Shown here piece after piece: positions 26,349-36,546 of a stretch of 64,000 nucleotides of DNA; the stretch's first letter is position 1, and each line of letters opens with the position of its first letter. The notes under the pieces are model-generated. The model saw only the letters and a list, made by a program, of their open reading frames with translations, did no database searches and was not told where the DNA came from. The DNA comes from CAADGV01 sp040290295. Lineage in GTDB: Bacteria; Bacteroidota; Ignavibacteria; UBA10030; UBA6906. A program made the translations under genes and the position numbers. Location: contig PSMW01000009.1 in assembly GCA_040290295.1 (NCBI GenBank), forward strand, positions 1-64,000, given 5' to 3'.

Positions 26349-28723
26349 ATGAGATCATGGGTCGTGTTCTTTGTCGTGTTGTGGGCGCAAGTAATGTACG
26401 CGCAGGATGTCTTCATCGAGAACAATCCGTACGATCAAGCAGACGAATCGGTCAAGCGACAGAATGCGTTCAACTGGGAGCGTTGGTTTTACGAGCAGCG
26501 CATGTACCCGAACAACTATTTGCCCGACGATGCCTATGTGAAGGCATTACGTCAGCGAGAGGAGATGCGAAGCCGGCAGGAATTCTTTGCGAGCAATGTC
26601 GTTTGGACGAACATCGGTCCTACGTCGGGATTCTATTTCTCGTATGGCAATATTTCGTCGCGCATCACCACGATTCAGTACGATCCGCAGAACCCTAACG
26701 TCGTGTATCTGGGGGCTGCATTCGGGGGCGTGTGGAAATCGTTCGATGGTGGGGCGACGTGGATTCCCAAGATGCACGATGAGGTGTCGCTCTCTTCCGG
26801 TGCTCTGGCGATCGATCCGACCAACACATGGTCGAACTACACATCGGGTTTGCCGACGCTGTCGTACTTTTCACGTCTGGTCATTCGTCCGCAGCACCCG
26901 AACGAATTGCTCGCCGCATTGGGCAGGAGAAACAGTCTCGGTGTGTCGGGCGGGTTGTATGGCAGCACGAACGGAGGAGCTGCGTGGACGTTGATCGCCA
27001 ACGGTCGTGCCGATGATGTCGTCTTCTCGCCGAGTGGCGATACCGCGTACGCCATTGGGAGCGGCATCGGCTACCGCGTTTCGACCGATGGTGGGGCGAC
27101 GTTCACGCCCGTGAGCGCGTTGGCGATGCAGACGCGGAACCATTTGGCTGTTGCACCGTCGTCGCCGAACATTGTTTTCTCGGCACATCATTCCAGTTCC
27201 ATCGGCCTCCACGTGTACAAATCCACCGATGCGGGCGCAACATTCACACGCGTTGGAACAAGTGTGAATTTCAACGGCAATCAAGCATGGTATGATTTCT
27301 ACATTTACGTCAATCCCTTCGATCCCAACTATGTGTATGTGGGATCGATCGACATTTGGCGCTCGACCGATGGAGGAACGACCTTCCAAAACATCACCAA
27401 CGGCTATAGTGGCGGCTCCGTTCATGTGGATCAACACAATCTCGCCTTCCATCCCACCAAGCCCGACGAGATGTTTTGTGTGAACGATGGCGGCGTGTGG
27501 CACTCGACCAACCGCGGCACAACGTGGACGAATCGCAACGCGACACTCACGCTTACGCAGTTTTATCGCATTGCTTCCGATCCCATCAACTGGGCGCACC
27601 TGCTTGGCGGTACGCAGGACAACGGCACACAGCGCACGCTCGGCAGCATCAATTGGACCTCGGCATTTGGAGGGATGGGGGCGAGGTGTGTTTCCATCCC
27701 CAAAACCCTATGACCATGTTGGGAGAGACACAAAACAACGGCGTGTATCGCTCGCTCAATGGTGGTTACAACTGCTCGCCTGCCACAACAGGACTGAGCG
27801 GTTCTGCCGCGTGGGTGGGTCCGATCGTTGCACATCCGGATTCCGACGGGATTTTCTATACTGCTCGCCAACAAGTGTTCAAGACGACCAACTCCGCTTC
27901 TTCCTGGTTCCCGATCTCGAGCGGTACCACCGGAACCATTCGGGAAATGGCGATCAGCAAATCCAATCCAAACGTTCTCCACACGACATCGGGTGGACAA
28001 GTCTATCGTTCGAGCAATGGCGGCGTCACGTTCACGCCGGCGTTTACCGGTTTGCCGACTCGCATCATCACCGCAGTGGCGGTCCATCCCGACTCTGAAG
28101 ATGTCGTTCTGGTAACGTATTCGGGTTTCGGTGCAGGAAAAGTGTTTCACTCGACGAATGGTGGTTCGACATGGAATGACATCAGCGGCAATCTGCCCGA
28201 TACACCCATCAATGACATTCTCCTGTACTATCCCGGTTTCGCAACGAGCACGTACCTTGTCGCCACAGATGTCGGCGTGTTCATCTCGACGAACTATGGT
28301 TCGAGCTGGAGCGAGTTGGCTGACGGGCTGCCAAACACGGTCGCAATCCATCTCGACTACAACGTCGCAGGTAACAAAATTCGCGTCGCCACGCACGGCA
28401 GAGGTGTGTACGAGACAAGTCTGATCACCGGCGTGGTGGATCACCACGCATCGCCGACGAGTCGCTTCAGGTTGTATCAAAATTTTCCCAATCCTTTCAA
28501 TCCCCCCACCCACTTTCGATATGCTTTGCCTGAAGCAGGCCGCCTTCGCTTGAGTGTGTACGATGTTCTCGGGAGGGAAGTGAGTCGTGTCGTGGATGAA
28601 CAACAAGCTCCAGGCACGTACACCGTCATGTGGGACGCGCACACGATGGCAAGCGGTGTGTACTTCTATCGCCTGACGTTCGGTGCATTCACCGAAACAA
28701 AAAAGCTTTTGTTGATGCGCTGA
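26349..28723 (+). pseudogene. Secreted BNR/sortilin-like repeat protein with T9SS sorting domain, frameshifted
   Basis: A signal peptide (VVFFVVLWAQVMYA) is followed by repeated beta-propeller blades of the BNR/sialidase-like type (KSFDGGATW, YRVSTDGGATF, YKSTDAGATF, WRSTDGGTTF, WHSTNRGTTW, YRSSNGGVTF, FHSTNGGSTW). It ends in a type A sorting domain (LYQNFPNPFNP ... GVYFYRLTFG..TKKLLLMR). The frame breaks at 27672-27681: frame one runs to 27713 and the continuation ends at 28723. One missing G, in GGGAT or in the G5 run, would restore GGDGGEVCFHPQ. There also seems to be an in-frame loss of a blade segment after ALAIDPTNT (about 26830). Such proteins are exported by T9SS; ligand unknown. Confidence 0.8.
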
Positions 28724-28785
28724 GGTGAGTGCACGTTGCCGCAACGCAGGCGTCTGGTGTGTTGGTGGCCCGCGAAGCACTTTGG

Positions 28786-28830
28786 TCGCGGTAGCAGGCT
28801 CGGTGCTACCGCGAAAAATTTTTCTTTTCT
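28786..28830 (+). terminator. Rho-independent terminator
   Basis: An 11-bp stem TCGCGGTAGCA (28786-28796) with TGCTACCGCGA (28804-28814), loop of 7, followed by AAAA and a T-rich tract (28819-28829). It lies about 60 nt after the stop of the sorting-domain protein. Confidence 0.88.
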
Positions 28831-28834
28831 CCTG

Positions 28835-28866
28835 CTTGATACTAAAAACCATCTCATGTATATTTG
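28835..28866 (+). promoter_or_regulatory. Bacteroidota-type promoter of the act-cta operon
   Basis: TTG at 28835-28837, 21-nt spacer, then a perfect TATATTTG at 28859-28866. It sits just after a terminator and about 140 nt before actA, so it is the natural promoter for the respiratory operon. The leader between it and actA shows no clear structured element. Confidence 0.6.
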
Positions 28867-29007
28867 TTTCCGTTGCGAGGTGATTGTGTTGTGTTTTTTC
28901 CTGCTCCTCGTCGTGATCACTCGAGCGCAACGGCTGTTCATTCTCAATCGGCTTACGCCTTCTTGCACAAACAGAACATGAACGTAACGAAAGGAAAGCA
29001 GAAGTAG

Positions 29008-29664
29008 ATGGCCCAAATCTTTCATCCCAGCATGAGAGTTATTTCTCGGGCCAGCATTCTTGCCTTCCTTTTGGTCGTGGGTTTCATCGGCTGGGTGTGT
29101 TGGGACCTGTATCGTTCGGGGTATTTCACCGACGTGAACGTCCCGAAGGAGCAACCGATTCCCTTCAGCCACGAACATCATGTCAACGGACTCGGCATTA
29201 GCTGCGGCTACTGCCACACCTCCGTCGAAAAAGCTGCATTCGCCGGCATTCCACCCACACACACTTGCATGACCTGCCACTCACAGATTTGGACTGGCGC
29301 GGCAATGCTCGAGCCGGTGCGCGCCAGCTACCGTACACAACGACCTTTGGAATGGGTTCGCGTGCACGATCTTCCCGACTTCGCTTACTTCAACCACAGC
29401 ATCCACGTTAACAAGGGCATGGCGTGTCAGGTGTGTCACGGCAATGTCAACGCGATGCCGCTAATGCGGCGAACTTCGCCGTTGCAGATGGCGTGGTGTC
29501 TCGACTGTCATCGTGCACCGGAAAAATATATCCGCCCGGTCGAGGAGATCTACAATTTCGACTACGTGCCGCCGAAGGATCAGCTTGCCTTTGGAAAAGA
29601 GTTGGTGAAGAAGTACAACGTGCAGGTGAAGCAACTGACCGATTGTTCAGTTTGTCACCGATAG
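29008..29664 (+). CDS. actA: Alternative complex III subunit ActA, pentaheme cytochrome c
   Basis: 218 residues. An N-terminal membrane anchor (about 15-33) is followed by five CxxCH haem-c motifs: CGYCH (66-70), CMTCH (87-91), CQVCH, CLDCH and CSVCH at the extreme C-terminus. The count and spacing match ActA of the quinol-oxidising alternative complex III found in Bacteroidota, Rhodothermus and Chloroflexus. It is periplasm-facing and passes electrons from the quinol module toward the oxidase. First gene of the operon actABCDEF; actB begins 57 nt later. Confidence 0.93.
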   Translation: MAQIFHPSMRVISRASILAFLLVVGFIGWVCWDLYRSGYFTDVNVPKEQPIPFSHEHHVNGLGISCGYCHTSVEKAAFAGIPPTHTCMTCHSQIWTGAAMLEPVRASYRTQRPLEWVRVHDLPDFAYFNHSIHVNKGMACQVCHGNVNAMPLMRRTSPLQMAWCLDCHRAPEKYIRPVEEIYNFDYVPPKDQLAFGKELVKKYNVQVKQLTDCSVCHR

Positions 29665-29721
29665 AACAGCGAACAATGTCTCTGGACGAAATACTCGGAA
29701 CACGAAACACACGCTGAACGC

Positions 29722-32715
29722 ATGATCGAGAAGAATGTGGACATACAAACCGTGCGACGCACGCTTGCCGGTAAGGGGGGCAAAGAATACTGGCGAAGTT
29801 TGAATGAGCTTGCGGAGACCGAAGAGTTCAAAGAGTATCTTCGTCAGGAGTTTCCGCGAGAAGCCGGCACCTGGGGTGAAGAATTCAGCCGACGTGACTT
29901 TCTCAAAGTTATGGGCGCTTCGCTTTCTCTTGCGGGTCTCACAGCGTGCGTCAAGCAACCGGACGAGAAGATTGTGCCGTACGTGAAGGCACCAGAGTAC
30001 ATGGTGCCGGGCAAGCCGCTGCAATACGCAACCGCATTCGTCATGGGCGGGTATGCCCACGGCGTGTTGGTGACGAGCCATTTGGGTAGGCCGACGCACA
30101 TTCAGGGAAATGCCGATCATCCTGCAAGCTTGGGTGCCACGGATGTGTTTGCTACTGCATCCCTCTTGCATCTGTACGATCCTGATCGCTCGCAGGCTGT
30201 TGTCCACAACGGCGTGATGAGCAGTTGGGAAAAGTTTGTGCAATCTGCCAAGCCGCTGATCGAAGCGCAACGCGCATTGAAAGGCGCTGGGTTGCGCATT
30301 CTCACCCAAAACATTACTTCGCCGACGCTCCACTGGCAACTGCAATCGCTGCTCGCAGCGTTTCCCGATGCACGCTGGCATCAGTATGAGCCGTTCAACG
30401 CGGACAATGTGCGCGACGGAATGCGCATGCTCTTCGGTGAAGACGTGATGCCGCGTTACCGTTTCGACCGCGCTGATGTTGTTCTCTCGCTCGATGCCGA
30501 TGTGTTCGGCTTGGGTCCGGGCAATGTTCGGTATGCCCGCGATTTTGCGACGAAACGCCGCGTGAGCGGCAAAGACGCGAGCATGAATCGCCTTTACGCC
30601 GCGGAAAGCACGCCCACAATCACCGGCGGCATGGCAGATCATCGTTTCCGTATGAAGGCCAGTGACGTTGAAGTTTTCGCTCGTGCTTTGGCTGCACGGC
30701 TCGGCGTGCCCGGTGTTGCCGCAGAGCATCTGCCGGTGGACGAGACGGTCATTGTTGCCCTTGCAAAGGATTTGCAATCGCATCGCGGTGCAGGAGTGCT
30801 TGTCGTGGGAGCGCATCAGCCGCCCGTGGTGCATGCATTAGCGCACGCGATGAATGTGTTGTTGGGGAACGCGGGAACGACCGTGGAGTACACCGACCCT
30901 GTCGAACAACAGCCGGTCCATCATCTCCGATCGTTACAAGCGCTTGCAGACGATATGGCAAGAGGCGCCGTCGATGTATTGCTCATCCTCGGCGGCAACC
31001 CGGTGTACGATGCGCCTGCGGATCTTCGCTTCGGTGAATTGCTGGCGAAGGTGCGCTTCAGCGTGCATCTTTCCCTGTACGATGATGAAACGAGCGAACG
31101 GTGTACGTGGCACATTCCCGAATCGCACTACCTCGAAACGTGGAGCGATGCGCGGGCGTTCGACGGCACCGCAACGATCATGCAGCCGCTGATTCTTCCC
31201 CTCTATGCAACAAAGTCCGCACACGAACTGTTGGACGAACTCTTCGGCGAGGCGCGATCGAGTGAAGTCATCGTAAAGTCGTTTTGGAAAACGCGGTCGG
31301 CGGCATCCGATTTCGAGTCGTGGTGGAGAAGGTCATTGCACGACGGCGTTGTGCCTGCAACACACCTTTCTCCAAAGTCGGTGGCGATGAAGAATGTTTC
31401 ATGGACGTTCACTCCCGTCGTTTCCGGCGGCATGGAAATCCTCTTCCGCCCCGATCCTTCGATCTTCGACGGACGCTTTGCCAACAATGGATGGCTCCAA
31501 GAATTGCCGAAGCACGTTACACGCATAACGTGGGACAACGTCGCGTTGCTCAGTCCTGCAACAATGGAGAACCTGAACGTACGCAACGGCGACATGGTGA
31601 CGGTGACGTACAACGGCGCGACGGTGAAGTTGCCGGCATGGGCACTGCCTGGTCAGCCCGATAATGTGGTAACGCTCCACGTAGGCTATGGTCGAACGCG
31701 CGCCGGAAGGGTGGGTACCGGCATCGGCGCAAATGCCTATACACTCCGCACGTCAGCGACGCTGTGGCGCGGTGAGGGTGCAACGATCGAAAAAACAGGC
31801 GAATGGTATCGGGTTGCCTCTACGCAAGAACACTGGAGTATGGAGGGCCGTCCGATTGTTCGTGAGGCGACGCTCGACGAGTACCGCGTCAATCCCGATT
31901 TCGCCAAACACATGGCGCATCGTCCGACCGAGAAAGAGTCCTTCTACCCTCCGTTTGTGTACGATGGCTATGCGTGGGGCATGACGATCGACTTGAATGC
32001 CTGCACCGGATGCAATGCTTGCATGATTGCTTGCCAGTCGGAGAACAACATTCCCGTCGTAGGTAAGAAGCAAGTGGAACGTGGCCGCGAGATGCATTGG
32101 ATACGCGTCGACCGGTACTACGTCGGGAACGATCTCGACAATCCTGAGATGGCGGTGATGCCCGTAGCATGTCATCATTGCGAGAACGCTCCGTGCGAGC
32201 CTGTCTGCCCCGTTGCGGCGACGACGCATGATCATGAAGGCTTGAACGTCATGACCTACAATCGTTGCGTAGGCACGCGCTACTGCTCGAACAACTGTCC
32301 GTACAAAGTCCGCCGCTACAACTACCTGCAATACTCGGATACCGAAACCAAATCGCTGCAGCTCATGCACAACCCGGACGTCACGGTGCGCAATCGTGGC
32401 GTGATGGAGAAGTGTACGTATTGTGTTCAACGTATCAGCGCCGCCCGTATCGAGGCGAAGAAGGAAGACCGTCTCATTCGCGACGGCGAGATCGTCACGG
32501 CGTGCGAAGCAGCTTGTCCCGTTCAAGCCATCACGTTCGGCGACATCAACGACAAGAACAGTCGCGTGGCCAAACTCAAAGCCGAACCACGCAGCTACGA
32601 TCTTCTCGCGGAAGTGAACACCAAGCCGCGCACGTCGTATCTTGCGAAGCTTCGAAACCCCAATCCCGAACTCGCTGCAGTGCAGCCTTTAAGCAGAAGT
32701 GAACACCACGGATAG
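29722..32715 (+). CDS. actB: Alternative complex III subunit ActB (molybdopterin-oxidoreductase-like/iron-sulfur)
   Basis: 997 residues, the fused B1-B2 form. A twin-arginine signal is seen at about 55-75 (SRRDFLKVMGASLSLAGLTAC), with a lipobox-like Cys. The central part is homologous to molybdopterin oxidoreductases, which in ActB lack the cofactor (family knowledge). The C-terminal part has ferredoxin-like clusters: C761, C764, C767 and C771 (CTGCNACMIAC), then CHHCENAPCEPVCP, CVGTRYCSNNCP, CTYC and CEAACP. It forms the periplasmic iron-sulfur wire of the complex. Its end overlaps the GTG start of actC by 17 nt. Confidence 0.93.
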   Translation: MIEKNVDIQTVRRTLAGKGGKEYWRSLNELAETEEFKEYLRQEFPREAGTWGEEFSRRDFLKVMGASLSLAGLTACVKQPDEKIVPYVKAPEYMVPGKPLQYATAFVMGGYAHGVLVTSHLGRPTHIQGNADHPASLGATDVFATASLLHLYDPDRSQAVVHNGVMSSWEKFVQSAKPLIEAQRALKGAGLRILTQNITSPTLHWQLQSLLAAFPDARWHQYEPFNADNVRDGMRMLFGEDVMPRYRFDRADVVLSLDADVFGLGPGNVRYARDFATKRRVSGKDASMNRLYAAESTPTITGGMADHRFRMKASDVEVFARALAARLGVPGVAAEHLPVDETVIVALAKDLQSHRGAGVLVVGAHQPPVVHALAHAMNVLLGNAGTTVEYTDPVEQQPVHHLRSLQALADDMARGAVDVLLILGGNPVYDAPADLRFGELLAKVRFSVHLSLYDDETSERCTWHIPESHYLETWSDARAFDGTATIMQPLILPLYATKSAHELLDELFGEARSSEVIVKSFWKTRSAASDFESWWRRSLHDGVVPATHLSPKSVAMKNVSWTFTPVVSGGMEILFRPDPSIFDGRFANNGWLQELPKHVTRITWDNVALLSPATMENLNVRNGDMVTVTYNGATVKLPAWALPGQPDNVVTLHVGYGRTRAGRVGTGIGANAYTLRTSATLWRGEGATIEKTGEWYRVASTQEHWSMEGRPIVREATLDEYRVNPDFAKHMAHRPTEKESFYPPFVYDGYAWGMTIDLNACTGCNACMIACQSENNIPVVGKKQVERGREMHWIRVDRYYVGNDLDNPEMAVMPVACHHCENAPCEPVCPVAATTHDHEGLNVMTYNRCVGTRYCSNNCPYKVRRYNYLQYSDTETKSLQLMHNPDVTVRNRGVMEKCTYCVQRISAARIEAKKEDRLIRDGEIVTACEAACPVQAITFGDINDKNSRVAKLKAEPRSYDLLAEVNTKPRTSYLAKLRNPNPELAAVQPLSRSEHHG

Positions 32716-34114
32716 CACCTTGGCAGAGCACAAACACACTACACTCGTAGAGCAGCCGGAGCCGCTGGTTTCCCCCAAAGAAACGTACGGCTCGATTACC
32801 GACAAGATCGCTGGCGACGTCCTCTCCACGAAGACGCCGAAAGCGATGATGATAACGCTTGCCATCACCTCGGCCTTGCTGCTCGTGTTCGTGCTCGCAG
32901 TGGGTGCAGTGCTGTTGTTCGGTCCCGGCGTTTGGGGTAACAACAATCCCGTCGGATGGGCATTCGAAATTACCAACTTCGTCTGGTGGGTCGGTATCGG
33001 TCATGCGGGCACACTCATTTCGGCAATCCTCCTGTTGTTACATCAACATTGGCGCAACGCGATCAATCGCTTCGCAGAGGCAATGACGTTGTTCGCCGTG
33101 ATGTGTGCCGGACTTTTTCCCGCACTCCATACCGGTCGGCAATGGCTCGACTATTGGCTGTTGCCGTATCCGAACACGATGGGGATGTGGGTGAACTTCC
33201 GCAGTCCGCTGATCTGGGACGTGTTTGCCGTGACGACGTACCTCACCGTCTCGTTCATGTTTTGGTTTGTGGGACTCATTCCCGATTTGGCGGCGATGCG
33301 CGACCGCGCGAAGAAGCACTGGCAAAAAGTGATTTACGGAATCCTCGCTATGGGTTGGCGCGGTTCGGCGCACCATTGGCACCGCTACGAGATGTCATAT
33401 CTGCTTCTCGCCGGCTTGGCAACGCCCCTGGTGGTTTCGGTCCACTCGGTGGTGAGCTTCGACTTTGCAGTGAGTTTGATTCCGGGCTGGCATGCAACCA
33501 TCTTTCCGCCGTACTTTGTTGCGGGCGCGATCTATTCGGGCTTTGCCATGGTCATCACGCTCATGATACCTGCGCGGCGGTGGTACAAGCTGGAGTCTTT
33601 CATTACCGATCGCCATTTAGATTATATGGCGAAGGTGATGCTCGCAACGGGACTGATCGTGTTCTATGGGTACCTGACGGAGTTGTTCTTCGCGTACTAC
33701 AGTGGCAGTATGTACGAACGCTTCATGATGTATAATCGGATCTTTGGTCCGTACTGGTGGTCGTATTGGCTCCTGATTTTCTGCAACGGCGTGACACCCC
33801 AAGTGTTGTGGTTCAAGAAAGTACGAACGAACGTTGCGCTCTTGTTCGTCATCTCACTGATTGTCAACGTCGGGATGTGGCTCGAACGCTTCGTCATCGT
33901 TGTGACGAGTTTGCATCGGGACTTCCTTCCGTCGTCGTGGGACATGTTCCGTCCGACGATTTGGGATTGGAGTTTGTATCTCGGTACCATCGGCTTCTTC
34001 GTCTGGCTGATCTACGTGTTCGTTCGGGTGATGCCCATGATCTCGATCTTTGAAATCAAACACCTGCTGCCCTGGAGAGGCAGAAAGATCGACACCAGCG
34101 CCGATGCTGCATAG
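32699..34114 (+). CDS. actC: Alternative complex III subunit ActC, NrfD-like quinol-binding membrane protein
   Basis: 471 residues with about ten membrane segments, NrfD/PsrC family. The typical start of ActC is seen: YGSITDKI..., then GWAFEITNFVWWVGIGHAGTLISAILLL, HTGRQWLDYW and SVHSVVSFDFAVSLIPGWHATIFPPYFVAGA. Family knowledge places the quinol site in this subunit. GTG 32699 overlaps actB; TTG 32720 is an alternative start. Confidence 0.93.
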   Translation: MNTTDSTLAEHKHTTLVEQPEPLVSPKETYGSITDKIAGDVLSTKTPKAMMITLAITSALLLVFVLAVGAVLLFGPGVWGNNNPVGWAFEITNFVWWVGIGHAGTLISAILLLLHQHWRNAINRFAEAMTLFAVMCAGLFPALHTGRQWLDYWLLPYPNTMGMWVNFRSPLIWDVFAVTTYLTVSFMFWFVGLIPDLAAMRDRAKKHWQKVIYGILAMGWRGSAHHWHRYEMSYLLLAGLATPLVVSVHSVVSFDFAVSLIPGWHATIFPPYFVAGAIYSGFAMVITLMIPARRWYKLESFITDRHLDYMAKVMLATGLIVFYGYLTELFFAYYSGSMYERFMMYNRIFGPYWWSYWLLIFCNGVTPQVLWFKKVRTNVALLFVISLIVNVGMWLERFVIVVTSLHRDFLPSSWDMFRPTIWDWSLYLGTIGFFVWLIYVFVRVMPMISIFEIKHLLPWRGRKIDTSADAA

Positions 34115-34186
34115 TGAGTGGAGGAACGCTATGAACTTTCCATGCAAGGAATTGCCCATCAGCATTTTAGAGACGGACGTGCGATC

Positions 34187-34771
34187 ATGAATTTCTTTAC
34201 CAAACGACCCGACATCTACGGCTTGATGGCGGAGTTCGACGCGCCGGAAAAGCTACTTGCTGGTGCCGAGCGCGCGAAGCGTGCCGGCTACCGCGAGATG
34301 GATGCCTTCACGCCGTTTCCCATGGAGGAGTTGACCGATGCACTGGGCATTCGCCACACGAAGCTGTCGCTCTTCGTGCTCTGCTGTGGGTTGACCGGCA
34401 TGCTCGTTGGCTTTTTCTTTCAGTATTGGGTTGCCGTGATCGATTATCCGCTCAACATCGGCGGGCGACCGCTCAATAGTTGGCCTCAGTGGATTCCGGT
34501 GACCTTTGAGCTGACGATTCTCTTCAGCGCATTCGGTGCAGTCGTCGGGATGATCTTTCGCAACGGCTTGCCGCGTCCTGTTCATCCTGTCTTCAATGTG
34601 GACCGCTTCGAGCTGGCAACCAAGGATCGGTTCTTTCTTTGCATCGAAGCGATCGATCCCTTGTTCGACAAAGAAAAGACGAGAAAGTTTTTGGAGAGTT
34701 TGAAACCCGACCACATTACGGTCGTCGAGCACGTTCACACAAAAGACCCGTATCATCAGGGCGAAGATTGA
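34187..34771 (+). CDS. actD: Alternative complex III subunit ActD (DUF3341)
   Basis: 194 residues, DUF3341 family: YGLMAEFDAPEKLLAGAERAKRAGYREMDAFTPFPMEEL, two membrane segments with RPLNSWPQWIPVTFELTILFSA between them, and HPVFNVDRFELATKDRFFLCIEA. ActD packs against ActC and ActF in the membrane. The frame is open from GTG 34118, but ATG 34187 fits the family N-terminus (MNFFTKRPDIYGLMAEFD). It lies 3 nt before actE. Confidence 0.92.
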   Translation: MNFFTKRPDIYGLMAEFDAPEKLLAGAERAKRAGYREMDAFTPFPMEELTDALGIRHTKLSLFVLCCGLTGMLVGFFFQYWVAVIDYPLNIGGRPLNSWPQWIPVTFELTILFSAFGAVVGMIFRNGLPRPVHPVFNVDRFELATKDRFFLCIEAIDPLFDKEKTRKFLESLKPDHITVVEHVHTKDPYHQGED

Positions 34772-34773
34772 CC

Positions 34774-35349
34774 ATGCGGGCACACCAGACAGTCCTTGTC
34801 GCAGGCTTGATGCTGCTGGTCTTTGCCGGCTGCAACGATATGTACGATACGGGAAGGATCAAACCGTTCGAGCGCAACGCGTTCTTCGTGGATGGCTCTT
34901 CTGCTCGTCCGATTCCGGAAGGGACCGTTGCACGCGGGCAAGCACTCGTAACCGACGTTCTCCACACCGGTACACGCGACGGCAAGTTCGTCGACGCGTT
35001 CCCCTTCGCCATCACTGATAGTGTTATGCGGCGCGGACGCGATCGTTACCTCACGTTCTGCACTCCGTGTCATGGTCGCCTCGGTGATGGAGGAGGCATG
35101 ATCGTCCAAAGGGGATTCCCGCGACCCAATTCGTTCCACAGCGATAGTGTCCGTGCCCGGCCTGCGGGGTATTACTTCGATGTTATCACGAACGGATTCG
35201 GGCGAATGTACAGTTACGCGCCGAGCATCCCAATTGAAGATCGTTGGGCGATCGTCGCGTACATCCGAGCATTACAACTCAGTCAGCGTGCAGAGGTCTC
35301 CGCACTGCCTGAGGTGGATAGAACTCTCCTTCTTCGACAAGCGCCATGA
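34774..35349 (+). CDS. actE: Alternative complex III subunit ActE, monohaem cytochrome c lipoprotein
   Basis: 191 residues. A lipoprotein signal with lipobox LVFAGC is followed by the ActE-typical CNDMYDTGRIKPFERNAFF and one haem-binding motif CTPCHG, with downstream methionine in FGRMYSYAPSIP as candidate axial ligand. C-terminal IEDRWAIVAYIRALQLSQ is the usual class I cytochrome c helix. The protein would be anchored on the periplasmic face and relay electrons with ActA. ATG 34774 gives the lipoprotein signal; the stop overlaps actF by ATGA (35346-35349). Confidence 0.92.
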   Translation: MRAHQTVLVAGLMLLVFAGCNDMYDTGRIKPFERNAFFVDGSSARPIPEGTVARGQALVTDVLHTGTRDGKFVDAFPFAITDSVMRRGRDRYLTFCTPCHGRLGDGGGMIVQRGFPRPNSFHSDSVRARPAGYYFDVITNGFGRMYSYAPSIPIEDRWAIVAYIRALQLSQRAEVSALPEVDRTLLLRQAP

Positions 35350-36546
35350 AGCAGAACGAAACACTCCTGCCCCGTTTTGATGCGATCCAGCAACGCGCCC
35401 TCTATGTCGCAGCGGCAGGCATCGCTCTCCTCGCGGTTGGAGCGATCACGTCTCGAGCCGACTTCTACCAGTCGTATCTTTACGGCTACCTTCTGTGGAT
35501 GGGCTTGACGTTAGGATGTTTAGGACTTCTTCTCTTGCACCATTTGGTGTCCGGTTCGTGGGGACACATTACGCAGCGCACTATGGAAGCGGCAGTGCGG
35601 ACGCTGCCGTTCATGGCGGTTCTCTTTCTGCCGATTGTTCTTGGGCTGCACGAACTGTANNNNNNNNNNNNNNNNTGAGGTTGCGGCAGCGAGCCATGCC
35701 GTCGAAAAGAAGCTCGGCTATTTGAATATCCCATTCTTTCTTGCTCGTCAGGCTCTCTACTTCGCCCTCTGGATCGGGATTGGATGGTGGGTGACGAAAA
35801 AGTCACGCGAGCAAGATGCATCAGCCGACCCCACACTCACGCGGACAATGAAAATCGTCAGCGGGCCCTCGATGGTGTTCTTCGTCTTGACAGTAACGCT
35901 GGCTTCGGTCGATTGGATGATGTCCTTGGAGCCGGAATGGTATTCGACCATATACGGCGTCGGTCGAATCGTGGGTGCCGCACTCACGGCGTTGGCATTT
36001 TGCATCATTCTCGTTCGCTTGCTCGCTCGCTACGAACCGGTTGCCGCCATTGTGACGACGCGCCATTTCCATCATCTCGGCAATCTGATGATGGCATTCA
36101 CGATCTTGTGGGCGTACATTGCTTTCTCGGAGTTTCTCATCATTTGGTCGGGCAACCTGCCTGAAGACAACATGTGGCATCTTCGCAGAATGAATGCAGA
36201 GTGGTCGACGCTTGCTACGGTGCTCATTGTCGGGCACTTTGCTGTGCCATTCGGGTTGTTGCTTTCGCGTGAACGAAAGCGACACATCGAGTCGCTGGCT
36301 CGCATTGCCGTGTTCATTCTCGTCATGCGCTGCATCGACATGTATTGGCTTGTCTTCCCGGCATTCAACGACCATCGGTTTCACTTTCATTGGCTTGCGA
36401 TCGTTGCGCCCGTCGCCCTTGGAGGCATCTGGGTGTGGCTCTTCATCGCACACTTGAAACCACATCCGCTTGTGCCGCTTCACGACCCGCGGTTTTACAA
36501 GGGAATGATCGCCCATGACCATCCGGAGCTCCAACACGAACGATGA
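35346..36546 (+). CDS. actF: Alternative complex III subunit ActF, interrupted by assembly gap
   Basis: About 400 residues of an NrfD-like membrane protein homologous to ActC, ten predicted segments. N-terminal part to 35659 (LYVAAAGIALLAVGAI ... VLFLPIVLGLHELY). A gap of 16 N follows (35660-35675), then EVAAASHAVEKKLGYLNIPFF to the stop at 36546. The two sides are in different frames for a 16-base gap but agree for 15 bases, so the gap length is probably one too long. Five residues would be missing, where relatives usually read like xWSxP (family knowledge). Not a true frameshift, in my view. Its stop overlaps the next start by ATGA. Confidence 0.9.
35660..35675. other. Assembly gap (16 N) inside actF
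   Basis: Run of sixteen unknown bases. The reading frames on its two sides are compatible with a true length that is a multiple of three, 15 being the nearest. Confidence 0.95.

Noticed and set aside
27563..28930. Long minus-strand open frame (455 codons) opposite the BNR gene
   Set aside because: Antisense to a gene with clear repeats and sorting domain; its translation is Arg/His/Cys-rich without any motif, a result of GC codon bias.
28736..28981. Possible 81-residue plus-strand protein
   Set aside because: It runs through a strong terminator and the promoter of the act operon; not compatible with a real gene.
29647..30834. Long minus-strand open frame (395 codons) opposite actB
   Set aside because: actB is unmistakable; the antisense translation is Arg/His-rich with no domain.
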